DNA of 64,000 nt from Adiantum capillus-veneris (taxonomy: Eukaryota > Streptophyta > Polypodiopsida > Polypodiales > Pteridaceae). This document shows positions 11,426 through 22,749 of this stretch, one piece after another. Under the pieces are notes generated by a model. The model had not been told where the DNA came from, did no database searches, and was given only the letters and a program-made list of their open reading frames with translations. The stretch covers positions 11,365,148-11,429,147 of the forward strand of contig CM043968.1 in the NCBI GenBank assembly GCA_014529385.2, given 5' to 3'. Each line of letters starts with the position of its first letter. The stretch's first letter is position 1. A program made the position numbers and the translations under genes.

Positions 11426-12612
11426 CTAAGAAATCCTGACAAGGGGGACATATCAAATGCCAAGCAAGGTACAGAGAAAATTGGAAATACGAATGTCGAT
11501 GTAAGTGCATTTAACTCGTCACTTTTAATGCAATCAGATGATTATGCATTACCGTTAGAAGCATTAGTAAAAACATCGCAAGTTCCAAATGAGCATAAAG
11601 ATGCACAGACACTTGAAAAGATTAAAGTTGATTCTTTGAACAACAAATTCCTGCATGATTTAGTAAAGGTGTCGAGGAATCACCGAAGGGTGAAAAAACT
11701 ATTAGGTTTGCAAATGATTTTTCATCCACTATCACAAGTGTGCAATCATTCATGAGTCTAAGGGACACATCAAACAGAATGATGTTAGCATTGTATGGTA
11801 CACATAATTCATATGCACACTTTTTAGACCAAAAAGGGAAACTGTAGAAAAAGGATCAACCAGTGTTTGAACGACTCACATACCAACTCATAGAAGTGCG
11901 TCCAATGATAGATTAGAAAGGATGGTTCATTTCAGAGGAAGAATCTATTATAGCCCATCCTCTCTAGAGTTGAAGGATATGAACCGGGTGAACTCAGAAA
12001 TTTGTTTAGAGCCAAACTCTCCTCCATCAAAAATCAAGATTCGATGTTGTGACCAAACGAACATATACTTTGATCAAAACAGTTGTAGATATAGATGAGA
12101 GTCTAGCATCTATGGTGCCTTGGGTCTTGAAACCACAGAAGCTCAAGTCATAGGAGACCCATGGGATAGACAATATCAGGGCAAAGATAATGCTATCTAC
12201 AGCTTGACTTGGGAAATAATTTGTCACGTTCCACGAAGATACATAGGAAACTATGTAGAAAGTTTACAGATGCCAAACATCAACAATGCTACCCAAATTG
12301 TGCCTTCACAGTCCCAAAAGGTGAGACTAAACCAGGGCCAAACAATTTTGAACTCTTACAATAAAGCAAGCTATAGTGATCACCCTAGGAAGGGGGGAGC
12401 TGCAAATTCATCAAGCTCAACTTATGTACAAGGAAATGCTACACCAGTTAAAATCCCTAAAGCCTTTAACCAACAAACCTCTTTAAAGAAAAAACCATTG
12501 AAAGATCATATGGTTGTTGGATGTTTCCAATTGACCCAGGTTTCCACAGAATCTGCAGACAAAAGCCTCTATGAAGATCATCAAGGACATAAGTTTCAGC
12601 CGATCTCCACAA

Positions 12613-12940
12613 ATCAGAGTCAAAAGACGACAAACCCCATAGTGTTCAAATAGTTACATGTGATCAAGCTCACATATGCATATTAGAAGACACATGGTAA
12701 TGAATATCAGCAAGGTCATGATCTTGTACAAACCCCTACGGATGGCCCGACACAAGTCAAAGACTATCTAAAGAGTCGGAGTCAAAAGCCAACAAATCCC
12801 ATAGTGTTCAAACAGTTACATGTGATCAAGCTTATGCATATAAGGATGCACATGGTAACAAATATCAGCAAGGTCATGATGTTGTACAAACCCCTACGGA
12901 TAGCCCGACAAAATTCAAACACTATTTAAAGATGATGCAA
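12613..12940 (+). repeat. Tandem duplication of about 165 bp in element 2
   Basis: Two adjacent copies share phrases such as CCCATAGTGTTCAAA, GTTACATGTGATCAAGC and ACAAACCCCTACGGAT, starting near 12615 and 12780. The copies differ by scattered substitutions, including the CAG/TAG difference noted for the gag-like region. Confidence 0.75.
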
Positions 12941-12961
12941 AGCCTCAAGCTACCAGAATAG

Positions 12962-13594
12962 GTGACAGAAAATTCAAAGTCAACGAAAGCTAAAGTCAAG
13001 AAAGCAACACACAGGTCGCCACTGAAATCTCCTCCGAAGAGAGAGATTCTGCCAGAAAGTACAATGGATCTTCTAAGATCAAAGGTTACTCAGATGCAAG
13101 TGGATAATGCTCATCAATTACAAACAAAAAGTGCAATATCACAGTCATACGAGTCAACATCAATGGAAGTAGGTGATCAAAGAAAAGAGAATGTAGAGAA
13201 AGTCAAAACAAAGGATGTTGCCATAGCAAAAGAAGTCAAATCAGATACAAATCCAAAAACGATCAAGTGCAACATTGTTGGTGAAAACGAAGAAAAGTTG
13301 TCAAGAGAAGTAAAGCTAGATTTTCAACTAGACAAGAACCTAATGTCTTTTCACACTTGGAAAAGATGTAGCCAACCACAGCTGGAAGATGCTCTTGAAT
13401 TTGTGAGTATATCAGGAAACAAACGAGCAGAATGCTGGGGAACCATCTCCACCACTGTTGAAGTAAATTCACAGATCATCATAGTTTCATTCCACGTGAC
13501 CACAGCAAAAGATATTCCAGATGACATCATAATGGGAATGCCAATGGGCCAAAAGATGTTAGAGATACAAAACGTAACAAAATGCAGTCTTTAG
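12962..13594 (+). pseudogene. Protease-like domain without active-site triad (element 2)
   Basis: A 210-residue open frame. Residues 1-110 are Lys-rich and low complexity. Residues about 118-205 resemble a retropepsin: where an active enzyme has hydrophobic-Asp-Ser/Thr-Gly-Ala this reads L-D-F-Q-L-D-K-N-L-M-S-F-H, so the first Asp remains but Ser-Gly is missing. The C-terminal hydrophobic-hydrophobic-Gly signature is present as DIIMGMP. It cannot be a working protease as read. An equivalent domain with DSGA intact lies at 45869-46174 in the large gypsy element. Confidence 0.5.
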
Positions 13595-13994
13595 AGACAA
13601 CAAAGAATGAAGACCAAGACTGGTCACCCACGGACGACAACACAAAGTCCTCAAGCACAGTTAAAATGGAGACTTATATCAAAGCAGATCCTATTGAAGA
13701 TGATTCATCTCCATCAATTAGAACTTCAGAAGAGCTTAAAGCAAATCAGGCAATAGCAAGTGCAAATCAAACGGATCAAGAGCAACCATGATAGCTATTG
13801 AGCAGAGAATGCCACCAAAGCCAAAAGTTAAGAAGAACAAGGTTGCAAAAAATCAGGAAGAAATAGGAAGTCCAAAGATCAATCAATCGTTTCCAGCTAA
13901 ATCAGGTGATGAAAGTTAGATTGGAAAACAGAGTCTCAAGTTACCCTCTATAGAGACACATTAGATCAAGATGAGACCATGGCAAGGAGCAAGA

Positions 13995-14390
13995 CGAAGA
14001 TCTTCAATAGAACCAACAACAAGAATAGCTGTAGTTCTCAGCAGTACAAAAGGAGCAAGCATCAGATGAAATGCTCTACTAGATAAAGAAGCAACTTACA
14101 ATATGATTGCAGCGAACATCCAAAGGATCCTCTAGATCACTCCATGCAAGCATGATAGCAAAACAATGCTAGGTATGCGTACAGGTCAAGAAGAAATGGT
14201 TGCTACCCTTAGCATCCAAGATCATGAAGAGTAGGTAAAATTTCAGCTAAAGCCTTCAAAGGAAATTCTTGCAGATGTCATCCTTGAACATCAGCGTTTA
14301 GACCAACATAAGGCCTACAAAGAAGGTACAATGCTAATACTCTCTTCTCCAAGAGGTAGCCAGTAGTAGATACAGATACCGTTAATGATA
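13995..14390 (+). pseudogene. Second degenerate protease-like domain (element 2)
   Basis: The plus frame near 14025-14380 reads G-A-S-I-R-stop-N-A-L-L-D-K-E-A-T-Y-N-M-I, which parallels the retropepsin start (ALLDSGATxNxI) with Ser-Gly replaced by Lys-Glu. Several stops follow. A second protease-like fold in tandem is unusual, although decay makes the call tentative. The frame 13582-13791 between the two is a low-complexity linker. Confidence 0.35.
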
Positions 14391-15460
14391 GATTCAGAGT
14401 TGCAAAAGTCACAAGAAACAAAGACAAATCGTGCAAACGAAGGTAAAGCCAAAGTGGAACTTCCACCAACTAGCAAAGAAGGTGTGACATCATATGCCTC
14501 TACATCAAAGAATTCTCATGGATCAGCTTCTTCAAGCAAGTCAGGATTTCAAAACTTAAAGTCAATTGCTGACCCAATTGAAACCTCTAAGGAGACACTC
14601 AAAAATTCAAAGGTATATTAGCCAAAGTACTCAAGAGAGCAAAAGAAAGTCAAGTAAGTGTTTGTTCTGAGCAGTTAAGTCAAAGTCAATGATCCAGTTT
14701 GGATTAAGGATGAAAAATCAACACAGAAGGACAAACACATGGGATGGATAGCATCACAATGGAGCTTAAAAGCACATGAGTACTATGGAGTAACAGATAG
14801 ATATGGGTACCAAAACTGCAGGCTAGAGCATATGAAGTAACTTCAAGTCCCTTCCAAAAAAAAAGGCCCACAAGGTATCAACCTCAATAATATCCTAGGA
14901 TACCTAAGAAGCATGTATACAACAGAACAACATCGAAAGATGCTAAAGTCCACCACAACTTTCAAAAGGATACAGAACAAAGACGGATCTTAAGGAATGT
15001 TCCTCTTGGACATGAATTCTACACAGGCTATACAAAGATTTGGCTACCAGTCAACCATAAGCCAACTGCAACTACACCAGGCCTGCATAAATATCTCAGG
15101 AACTCAACAAGACCTAGAGCAAAGCAAAGTCAACAATGGAGATACAAAGGTCATGAAAAGATTTGGATTTCTATGTCTTCCAATGCTTCTAGTCAAAAGT
15201 CAAATGTCAACGATCAAGAGAGGCCTACAACAACATCAAAGACTTCTTACAACATGCCTAATTGGAGAATCAAACAGATAATGGAGACTTCAAAGTCAAA
15301 GAAGGATAACCCAACCAACGTGAATCCAAATTCAAAGATGATAAAACATCTATGGCAAAAGAAACCTTCAATACCAACTTGGTCCTTCAATAATCCTCTT
15401 TTTGAGGATTCAAGCTTACTTTTAGCTGAAGAAATGTATGTAGTAAGAACAAGAATGTAA
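14385..15460 (+). pseudogene. W-x-P repeat region of element 2
   Basis: Broken plus-strand frames carry recurrent Trp-centred words: QIWVPKLQ near 14805, KIWLPVNHKP near 15035, KIWISM near 15160, HLWQKKP near 15350 and TWSFNNPLF near 15378. The large gypsy element has the same kind of region at 46278-46757, including IWIPKK and LMWMPINNKP. The last open part is 15173-15460. Lys/Ser/Gln-rich spacers separate the motifs. Function unknown. Confidence 0.5.
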
Positions 15461-15739
15461 AAAGTCAAGTCGCGAGGGTGCAAAAAACACTCTTTGGCAT
15501 AGTCAAAGTCGGGCTGCTGAGCCATAAAATGAGCAAAGCATTAGTCCCAAAGATTCAAGTCATATTAAACTCTGTGCTAAGAGTTGTAGTTATTTGGCTT
15601 ACGCTTAAGCTGGAAGAGTTGAGCATATCTAAGTCGTGTCGCTCATGCTGGATGAGATGAGCATAAGAGTCGAAGTCTATTAACTTACAATTCGTGGAGT
15701 GTGGTAGAGTCTAACACTCACGCACACTGCACAGTAAGA

Positions 15740-15960
15740 TGAGAGCACATATCCTCATCAACGAAAACCATTCTTAAAGGGGTGCCAGCTTGTAAAGCCA
15801 TGTCATATGCTTTTATAACTACACCATTTTTTTGAAGAAACCCTCAAAATCTTTCTTGCACAGCATATTGTTCCCATGCATTTCTCTGTATGAATAAATA
15901 GGATATCCTACCATTGGACATATGCATTAGACACTTTTTTTTGCTTCCACCTATGCACCT
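15740..15960 (+). other. Conserved 3' tail shared with the large gypsy element
   Basis: The sequence around 15855-15960 (TTGCACAGCAT, CCATGCATT, GTATG-AATAAATAGG, GCATTAG, CCTATGCAC) matches 46910-47012 in order and spacing, downstream of the W-x-P region in both places. In the large element it is followed by a G-rich tract; here similarity ends abruptly at CCTATGCAC, so element 2 is truncated at about 15957. Confidence 0.55.
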
Positions 15961-16274
15961 TGAGTGGACTACAACAGACAAACCAATGTTCCATCATGCT
16001 ACCCTCTCATATTTGCTGCCCTTTTTAATTCCATATCTATCAACAAATAATCCCTTGAGTACTTTATTAATATTCTCCATGCTAATAAGTATTCCAATAA
16101 TGCGCGTATCCCAAAGGTACTTTTCTTTGCAAAATTTGGCTATTTAGAGCCATTCCAAGTCTTTGGATTAAAAGTTATATATATACTAGCTCATAGCTTG
16201 GTCTGAAATGCTCATAGCTTGGTCATATCTATCAACAAATAATCCCTTTGAGTAAACACTAGCTCAAATGTGCC
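15961..16274. other. Anonymous DNA between element 2 and the tnpD copy
   Basis: No gene recognised. ATATCTATCAACAAATAATCCC occurs twice, at about 16033 and 16226. It may be 3' sequence of the CACTA element. Confidence 0.3.
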
Positions 16275-18050
16275 TTTTGCTTTCAATAAATGGATTTTGT
16301 AGCTTGTGTTTATACTTAGCTTCAAAAAGCTTGGATTGTAAATAAAAGATTCAAGAAACTTCTCTACAAAGGGGATGCTCATTCTTAAGGGCTTATTTGT
16401 TCTCCTTGTGCTTTGGCATTGGTCATGGCATTATGGATCCACTCTACTTGAATCAAATCATGATATTTTGCAAGATCTTTTTGAAAAGGAGGTGCATGTC
16501 TACCTCCATGCGACCTCTTCCATGCATCTCTATCCCTTTCTCTAGCTATGTGGGCTTCCAAGTACATATTGACCCATTTGGTCATGATAGTGGAATTGAA
16601 TAAACAGTATTTGTTGACTATGGCATGAAAGTCTCTATCCATGACCAAGAGTGAGCCTTTTCCACTGGGAATGGTTGAGTGGTTCCTAGGATCCTCTTCC
16701 TCACTCCATAGACGAGGCAATGATGGATCCACTGTGATGAGATACTGTGAGACATACACAAATGCCTCTTGCATCACCCAACCTTCTGCCATGCTTGCTT
16801 GAAAACATTAAAACCACATTTTTTTATTAGTAACTCCATAGCGTATAAATGCTATCTATATTGTATTGATTTTGCATACCTCCGGTTGTGACCTCAATCT
16901 AACAAAATCCTTTAAATTCTTCAAGAATCTCTCCAAGAAGAACATCCATCTAGAGTGAACCACCCGACAAATGGAAGTCTCCTCAACAAGGTGAAGCAAT
17001 AGGTGTACTTGGCTAACAAGGATTGTACGTGGGAATGCATCCTCAATAGCACACACTGCCTCTACTGCTAGCTGATGGGCTACTGGTATGGCTTCCACTT
17101 CTATCTCCTTGGAGGTCACAAATCTACAAGGCACAAATAATATAGTACATGAAAAAAAATTCCATTGTACATGGCACAACATGATATAGTACTTGAGAAA
17201 AAACCATTACCTCACAATCTCACCCACTTTGAATATTTCAACCTTCACCTTAGTGTCTCCATAAGCACTAATAGTTATGGGAAGTACAAACTACAAACGA
17301 TAAAAAATCTTAGTGAATGTCAACTTATATATAAGGACACATAGACACCACAAAATGTTATACTCTTACCTGAAGAATTTTATGCCAATCGTGGGATTTC
17401 AATCCATACAATTGAGTGGAGCCACCCTTTTTGGTTTTTGTGAAAGCACGTTTGAGTGACCGCATATATCTCGTTGGAGTTCGGATGGATGCCATAACTT
17501 GCTTTGGCCGCTCTTGGTCTGCCTTTGACAGTATCCACGGTGCTTTTGGGAGAATCATCTTTCCCCGCTCGCCCATGCGGGGCATGGCTGAACGGGGGAG
17601 ACGTCTCATGGCTCTTAAATCTTCCCTAGCACCCAATGAATCCTTGTTGCCAATTATGTGATCCCATATAGATTGCCCAACATTTTTGAACACATGCATA
17701 GGGTCCAGCAAGTGCCGAATTTTCAAGGAAGCCCTATAGTGGAGCGACAAGAAGATAGAGTACCTTGACATACCCCTTGGCAACCCATTGGGAGGGGGTG
17801 AGGTACGGTGATGCTCCTCCCAATGCGTCGCCCAATCAGCCATGTTCCAATGGAATGGCTTAAATCCATTGATAGGGGGAGCATATCTACGATGTGAAGG
17901 AGGCAGGAAGCGATGGTTGTTGGGATAGATCACCTTCCCAAGAAGAGGAGGTGTCTCTGTCACAAGGGAAGGGCCACAAGTTGGACACGCACTATGTCCA
18001 AATGTTGAGTCCTGCCAAGAGGTAGAGAAACGTTACACATGAGATGATAA
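16275..18050 (-). pseudogene. CACTA transposase tnpD, C-terminal copy 1 (truncated)
   Basis: Minus-strand exons of an En/Spm-type TnpD. The exon ending at about 17370 and starting at 18011 carries the end of the transposase domain and the DPMHVFKNVGQSIWDHI motif; it is intact in frame from 17963 to 17358. Small exons follow at about 17218-17290 (FVLPITISAYGDTK) and 16900-17115, with the DUF4218-type HLVEETSICRVVHSRWMFF. The last exon is 16385-16806 (AEGWVMQEAFVYVSQYL), ending at a stop. Donors and acceptors are GT-AG. The N-terminal half is missing because the copy is cut at about 18050 by the duplicated segment. It is closely similar to 22912-24620. Confidence 0.8.
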
Positions 18051-18655
18051 ATGCATACACATGCACATACATGCCCATGCATATGCATACACGTAACTAC
18101 CTTAGAATTGTGACTTAATTCCATTAACATTAGGATAATAATTAATTGACTAGAGTGAGAATAGCTGATCAAAATTCAATTTTGAAAGATGATTTTAAAA
18201 GACGAGCAAGTGTAAGATGCACACACTTGCTATATTTAGTATTTCTTAGAGCAGATAGCTATTTTTATGGAAATTCAGTGTGGGGTAGATTTAGATAAGA
18301 TGATCGCATCTAGCTAGGTGCAAACACCTCAAAACTCACTATTTTTTTACGAAAGTCACAAAAAGTAAAAAGTTTTAGTTTCGAAAATCTTAAATTAATA
18401 GATACATCGGTAACTCATCAAAGGTGAAAAAATGCTAGAAATAGAAACTTTCTATAGATGAATAAAATCAGTCTGGTAAATTTATTTTTTAAATTTTTTG
18501 CATGTAGTAGACCCCTCTACTAGGGTGGTGGAGACCTTACATCAGACTCCGATTCAGACTCAAAACCAAATGAGATAGCATACATTGATTTGAAGCGATT
18601 TCAAATGTTGCTTATGGGGGCCTAGAGAATAATCAATGCTCAAGGGATGCATTAT
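18051..18655. other. Shared flanking DNA left of the CACTA end
   Basis: Starts with ATGCATAC/ACATGCACATACATG words, then AT-rich DNA with no coding signature. It is present in both copies of the duplication, with the match beginning at 34233 in copy B. Confidence 0.6.
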
Positions 18656-18870
18656 CACTATAAGAGGAGTTGTTTATAACCGCTAACATTGCCACGGAAA
18701 AACAAAGGTAAAAGGAGAGAGAAAATTTGTGGGGGCGGCAATAACCGCGGCTATGCACGCAGGAGTGGTTTCTCAGCAATAAGCGTGTAATAGTCGCAGC
18801 AATATACCCATTTCTATTACCGCGACCTTTGCTGTTGTTATTACCGCGCTTATTGTCGCTACACGCCAAT
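18656..18870 (-). mobile_element. CACTA element 3' terminus and subterminal repeats (copy A)
   Basis: CACTATAAGAGGAGTTG at 18656 has the CACTA terminal motif. The next 200 bp hold repeated GCGGTAAT/ATTACCGC-type words in both orientations (GCGGCAATAACCGCGG, ATTACCGCGACC, ATTACCGCGCTT), the expected transposase-binding subterminal repeats. The element's genes lie to the right on the minus strand, so this is its 3' end. The matching other end was not proven; TTATAGTG at 28359-28366 and TATATAGTG ending at 28555 are candidates. Confidence 0.65.
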
Positions 18871-18873
18871 TCA

Positions 18874-18935
18874 AAAATAAAGGTGCTCATTTGGGCCACC
18901 CAAATTTGGGTGGCTTAAATGAGCACCTTTATTTT
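18874..18935. repeat. 62-bp near-perfect inverted repeat
   Basis: The centre is CAAATTTG at 18904/18905. The 31-bp arms match at 29 positions, running from AAAATAAAGGTGCTCATTT to its complement. It lies between the subterminal repeats and the tnpA-like gene. The same hairpin occurs at 54381-54442 in copy B. Confidence 0.95.
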
Positions 18936-19127
18936 CGATCTGCATAAAACAATGAACCATCAATTGTTTTTTGGAAGAATATTTTTCTATCTAATCCTCC
19001 TCTATCCGGTCGTCAATCCGGAGGCACGTATGTTGGATCACTTTGACTCTACATAAACCCAAACCAAATTAAACAATTATCAACAGCTCAAAACAATTGA
19101 TATAAAATTACTTGTATTAACTTACCG

Positions 19128-20430
19128 CTTGTAGTGGTCCAGCCGTTGCGTTGAATTGCTTGCCAGAGATGTGGTTGTTTTTGAACAACCATCACCAAGT
19201 ATCAAATTTTGTATGTTGCTCCTGATACTTGACCATCTCTTTGGTTGGTCGAGCGAGAGTGACATTTTCCTAAGTTAGCAATAACAATACCAAATTATCA
19301 ACTACAATCTTTATAATCACCGATCGACGCTATAATTCAATTAATCTTACATATTTATCCTTCCAAGCTCCCTTGCCTCTTGAGCCATAGTGCGTGGGAG
19401 TTTGTCTTGCGCGGGCCTCGCTTTGTTGTCTGTATGATGAGCCCATCGTAGCTTGATCTCTCTTCTCTTGAATTGCCCACTCCCACTCCGCGTCTGCCAT
19501 GTTTCCACCGTGGTAACTCCTGTCTGGATCTCTGACCTGGTTGGTTGTTGCACGCCACACACTAGACTGCTTGTTTTTTAGAAATGTCTTTACGTAGCCC
19601 TCCAACCATTGTTGTGAAACACGTTGATCGGGGACGTTTGGAAATCTAGCTAACAGAGCGTCCTCAATGTATCGTGCATGATCTGACAGCTGGTCTCTAG
19701 ACTTTATAAAATAGTCCTTATGCATTGAATGTAAAAGAATTTGTAGATGGCGTCGAAATGCCCTTCCCTGTGCTGTGCCGAAATCCACCTCTTGCTATAT
19801 TTAACCCTGTAGTAGCGCACATGCGTGTCTGGCACGGGTGCGTCAGTATCCTTGTCCTCTGTGTCAGGCGTGGCACACTCTCAAAGTCGGAACTCCGTTC
19901 CCACGCCACTACCAAGACATGTAAAACCACAAGATGCACTGTCGCTTCGTCTCTCACGGCGCTCGCCGTCCTGAGACGAGAGTCGATGCGTGCTGCCAAA
20001 GAAAGTCCATCAACGATGTTGTGGCAAAGCAGGTGTGAAATGGAGTGACGTAGGACCCTGTGATGCCATGAGATTAGGAACTTGCGATGCAAGGGGAGTA
20101 GGACCCTGCGATGGAATAGGAGTAGGAACCTGCGATGGAATAGTAGTAGGATGATAGGAAGGGAGAGTAGAGGGAGGTGTCGTCGCTTTGAGGCTCTGTA
20201 GATAAGGAGTCCCTCCCTGACTCCCTCATGCTGTAGTCTGCAGAGAAATGCCATAGGTTGCAAGCTGTTGCGATGTGTAGCGGCCAAACAAATCCTCCGT
20301 CAAACGGAGGTACTGCTCTCGTAAAGAGAAAGCCCGCTGTAAGTCAGGATCTACGAATGGTGGAGGAACCTGAAAAGGGTAGGTGTAGGATGGCCCTACA
20401 AATAACAAAAAAAAACCTATGACACTCATG
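19128..20430 (-). pseudogene. TnpA-like CACTA gene, copy A
   Basis: Minus-strand exons. First (about 20430-20225) is a Pro-rich start followed by DLQRAFSLREQYLRLTEDLF. Next comes an octapeptide-type repeat of SQGPTP words encoded by a 24-bp minisatellite (about 20045-20165). Then the exon 19360-19790, with RRHLQILLHSM, FPNVPDQRVSQQWLEGY, QEKRDQATMGS and THYGSRGKGAWKDKY, then a GTAAG donor. Finally the exon 19130-19270 (ENVTLARPTKEMVKYQEQ), in which FDTW is followed by TGA. The layout and the GxG-type THYGSRGKG segment recall the plant TnpA/Transposase_24 group, a subterminal-repeat DNA-binding protein. The internal stop and frame changes suggest it is dead. The family call is by motif memory only. 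Confidence 0.6.
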
Positions 20431-20660
20431 GTTTAGGGTTAACTACGTAGAAACATTATTTATTTCTTTGCGTGTTACCGACTCAAGACTCGGGTCCACT
20501 AGAGGCGATGTCCACCTCGGGTGGGAGCCCACTTGAGATGTGAACCAACCAAAAGAAGAGCCAGCTGGCTGCTCCTTACCAGTTGGTCTCTCGTCTGACA
20601 TCTACATTACAAAGAGCAATATAAGATTAAGCTTTCCACCCTCCTCACTCATCTATAAAT
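20431..20660. other. 5' part or intron of the tnpA-like gene
   Basis: On the minus strand this encodes fragments with a splice-like start (CACTTGAGATG region at about 20540), matching 56100-56340 in copy B. No complete frame. Confidence 0.3.
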
Positions 20661-21177
20661 ACGTAGACAAGTATATTAGCACACAAACATGTAGATATGT
20701 ATACATGTACTAGTAGACCTAAGTAGAGGCTAGTAGAGCCAAAGGTCAATTGCACCTCTTTAGATATCATCGCAGTCTCAACCGTGGTAAAACCAAAGGT
20801 ACATTGCAGTAATCTATGCATGAGTGGATCAATGACTGCAACGCCACGATTAAAAAAGGACTATACCCAAGAGGAAGCGTCTAAGGGTGCTATGCTCCGT
20901 ACTTAGTGCCTACATACATGCATAAATAAATATATATGTACACACATATATATGTTATGGTTGTAAATGTAGCGATCGTTTTGTGTTGGTTGCACCTAGA
21001 TTCAACGTCTACGTGATCAATTGATCGTAACATTACAATTCTCTCCCAGGGGATATATATATTAGCACACAAACACGTAGATACATATACATACTAGTAG
21101 ACCTAAGTAGAGGCTACTAATGCCAAAGGTCAACTGCACCTCTTTAGATATCATCGTAGTCTCAACCTACTACAAGA
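20660..21177. repeat. 115-bp direct repeat pair flanking 275 bp (copy A)
   Basis: The block TATTAGCACACAAACA...CGCAGTCTCAACC occurs at about 20667-20780 and again at about 21060-21177, the second copy ending exactly at the CACTA-type terminus at 21178. Between them lies AT-rich DNA with the palindromic TATATATGTACACACATATATA (about 20930-20952). The same arrangement is in copy B (about 56345-56855). Confidence 0.75.
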
Positions 21178-21680
21178 GGTCACTTAAATTCCGGCGCCAC
21201 ATTACCGGTGTCAATTGCGGGCGTCGGTATATGTGTATGTATGTATGGAGGGAGCTAAAGTTTTTTTAAAAACTTGATTTTCAAATTTCCGACGTATGTT
21301 CCGGCACCTGTTTTGATGTCAACGCGCATGGACTTTCCGACGCTTGTTCCAACAGCTGTTCCGACGTCTAAGTTGACTTTTGTACCGGCGGCACCTGCAA
21401 AAAACAAAACCGCAGGCTTTCTATGCGCATTTCTCTTGTTCTTGCATGTTTTCTCAAGCTCTCTTATTCCCCATCTCTCACAGATCTGGTACGAAACAAG
21501 TCGTCGGAAGTGCTAATCTTGCTTGTGGGTTCGCGCATAACACTAAGGTGAGATTTGTTTTCATGTTTACTTGTAGATTTAGGGTTTAGAGGTAAACTTT
21601 GTGTTTGTGTGTGCGTTTTTGTAGGCTCCAGGACTTTTACAACAACTTTCATTGCTCAAATAGAACAAATGTGAGTGCTC
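21178..21680 (+). mobile_element. Second CACTA terminus, rightward (copy A)
   Basis: TACTACAAGAGGTC at 21178 is the degraded form of CACTACAAGAAGTC at 56856 in copy B. Subterminal words CCGGCGCC, CCGACG and CCGGCGG follow, as in other plant CACTA elements. Then comes a short transcribed-looking region with a splice donor (CACTAAGGTGAGAT near 21545) and acceptor (TGTAGGCTCCAGG near 21623). No transposase is seen downstream. The opposite terminus was not found. Confidence 0.5.
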
Positions 21681-21902
21681 GAACCTTTAAATGCATATTT
21701 TTTTAAATTACTTTGTATATTAATAAAAGAAAATTTCATGCTTTAAACTTTCAATGCTTTAAAAGAAATTATGGTTTGTGATGTGAAATTTCATTTTAAA
21801 TTATGAAAAAAATTTGTTTTGGTTTATGAAAAAATCTTGTTTTGAAGAAATTTTGTTTTGAATTATGTCGTTTTTGAAATTATTCAATTGATGGGGTTTA
21901 TG
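21681..21902. other. AT-rich spacer
   Basis: AT-rich, with repeated GAAATTTTGTTTTGA words; shared with copy B (57300-57510). No coding sequence. Confidence 0.4.
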
Positions 21903-22289
21903 TTTTAGGTTAAGTTTAGGTTATAAGTTAAGTTAGATTAGGTTATCTTATATGTTACGTTATGTTAAGTTGAGCTACGTTGTTAGGTTAGGTTATATGT
22001 TAGGTTAAGTTAGGTTATACGTTAGGCTAGGTTTGGTTACGTTAGGTTAGTTTATCTTATACGTTAGGTTATATTAAGTTAAGCTATGTTAGGTTAAGTT
22101 ATATTAGGTTAGGTTAGGTTAAGCTACGTTAAATTAGGTTAGGTTATCTTATATGTTACGTTAGGTTAAGTTATATTAGGTTATGTTAGGTTAAGCTACG
22201 TTAAATTAGGTTAGGTTATCTTATATGTTACGTTAGGTTAAGTTAATCTACATTAGATTTAGCTATGTTAGGTTAGGTTAGGTTAAGCT
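21903..22289. repeat. Degenerate AGGTT/TTAGG pentamer array (copy A)
   Basis: Long runs built from GGTTA, AGGTT and variants (GTTAGGTTAAGC, TTATCTTATATG). It is imperfect and interstitial, sitting inside the CACTA-bounded segment, so it is not a telomere. Confidence 0.8.
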
Positions 22290-22749
22290 ACGTTTGACAA
22301 TTCAGCAAGCCATTGAGCTTACCCACAACACATATTAAAAACAACACAATGGCAATCCGTTCATCAATATGGCAAGCCATAAAGTTTACCCACAACACAT
22401 ATGCATTGTGGGCAAGCTCTATGGCTTTCCATATTGCCAACGGCTCGCCATTGTGTTGTTTATATGTCCACGAGCAGTTTTCAAGTCCTAAAATAGCTAA
22501 GTAGCCCTGAAAATAACACCATGGTGAGCCGTTTGGCAATACGGCAAGCCATAGAGTATGCCGACAATGCATATGCACTGTGGGCAAGCTCTATGGCTTG
22601 ACGTATTTCCAAATGGCTCGCCATTGTGTTTTCTATATGTCCACAAGCGATTTTCAAATCCTAAAATAGCTAAGCGGTCCTATAAACAACAGAATGGCAA
22701 GCCTTTTGATAATACGGCAAGCCATAGATCTTGCTTACAATGCATATGC
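22290..22749. repeat. Hairpin-unit array, truncated (copy A)
   Basis: Units of about 172-173 bp with dyad centres (CATATG) at 22398, 22570 and 22743. Around each centre, CAAGCCATAGAGCTTGCCC-type sequence is followed by its complement. The array stops four bases past the third centre, where an LTR fragment begins. The longer form is at 57830-59035. Confidence 0.85.

Larger units (their letters stand above)
10905..12960 (+). pseudogene. Decayed gag-like region of element 2
   Basis: Plus-strand coding sequence broken by many stops. It can be followed by a recurring short motif of the form [YF]-x-D-x-x-G-x-x-[YF]: near 10935 (LYADTEGHRYLV), 11230 (RYKGQDGAIYNL), 12160 (QYQGKDNAIYSL), 12565 (LYEDHQGHKFQ) and 12835 (YKDAHGNKYQ). 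The same motif occurs in the N-terminal Gag of the large gypsy element. A zinc knuckle lies at 11381-11425. Frames open at 11528-11755 and 12120-12653 are pieces of it. Several stops look like C-to-T changes; for example TAG at 12651 aligns with CAG in a downstream duplicate. No major Gag capsid motif was recognised. Confidence 0.5.
18049..22749. repeat. Duplicated segment, copy A
   Basis: This segment matches 34231-34816 plus 54136-58284 essentially throughout, in the same orientation. The match includes about 605 bp of flanking DNA, a CACTA 3' end, a tnpA-like gene, a second CACTA end, a degenerate TTAGG-type array and the first hairpin units. Because ordinary flanking DNA is shared along with the transposon, the two copies arose by segmental duplication, not by transposition. 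Copy A keeps the unoccupied target ATAAT (18629-18633) where copy B has the gypsy element. Confidence 0.9.

Noticed and set aside
19130-19145. CACTA terminus from TTGTAGTG at 19136
   Set aside because: It lies inside a tnpA-like exon directly before a GTAAGT donor, so the match to a terminal motif is coincidental.
21903-22289. Telomere-like TTAGG repeat
   Set aside because: It is degenerate, interstitial, duplicated with its flanks, and not a plant telomere sequence. It behaves as an intronic tandem repeat.
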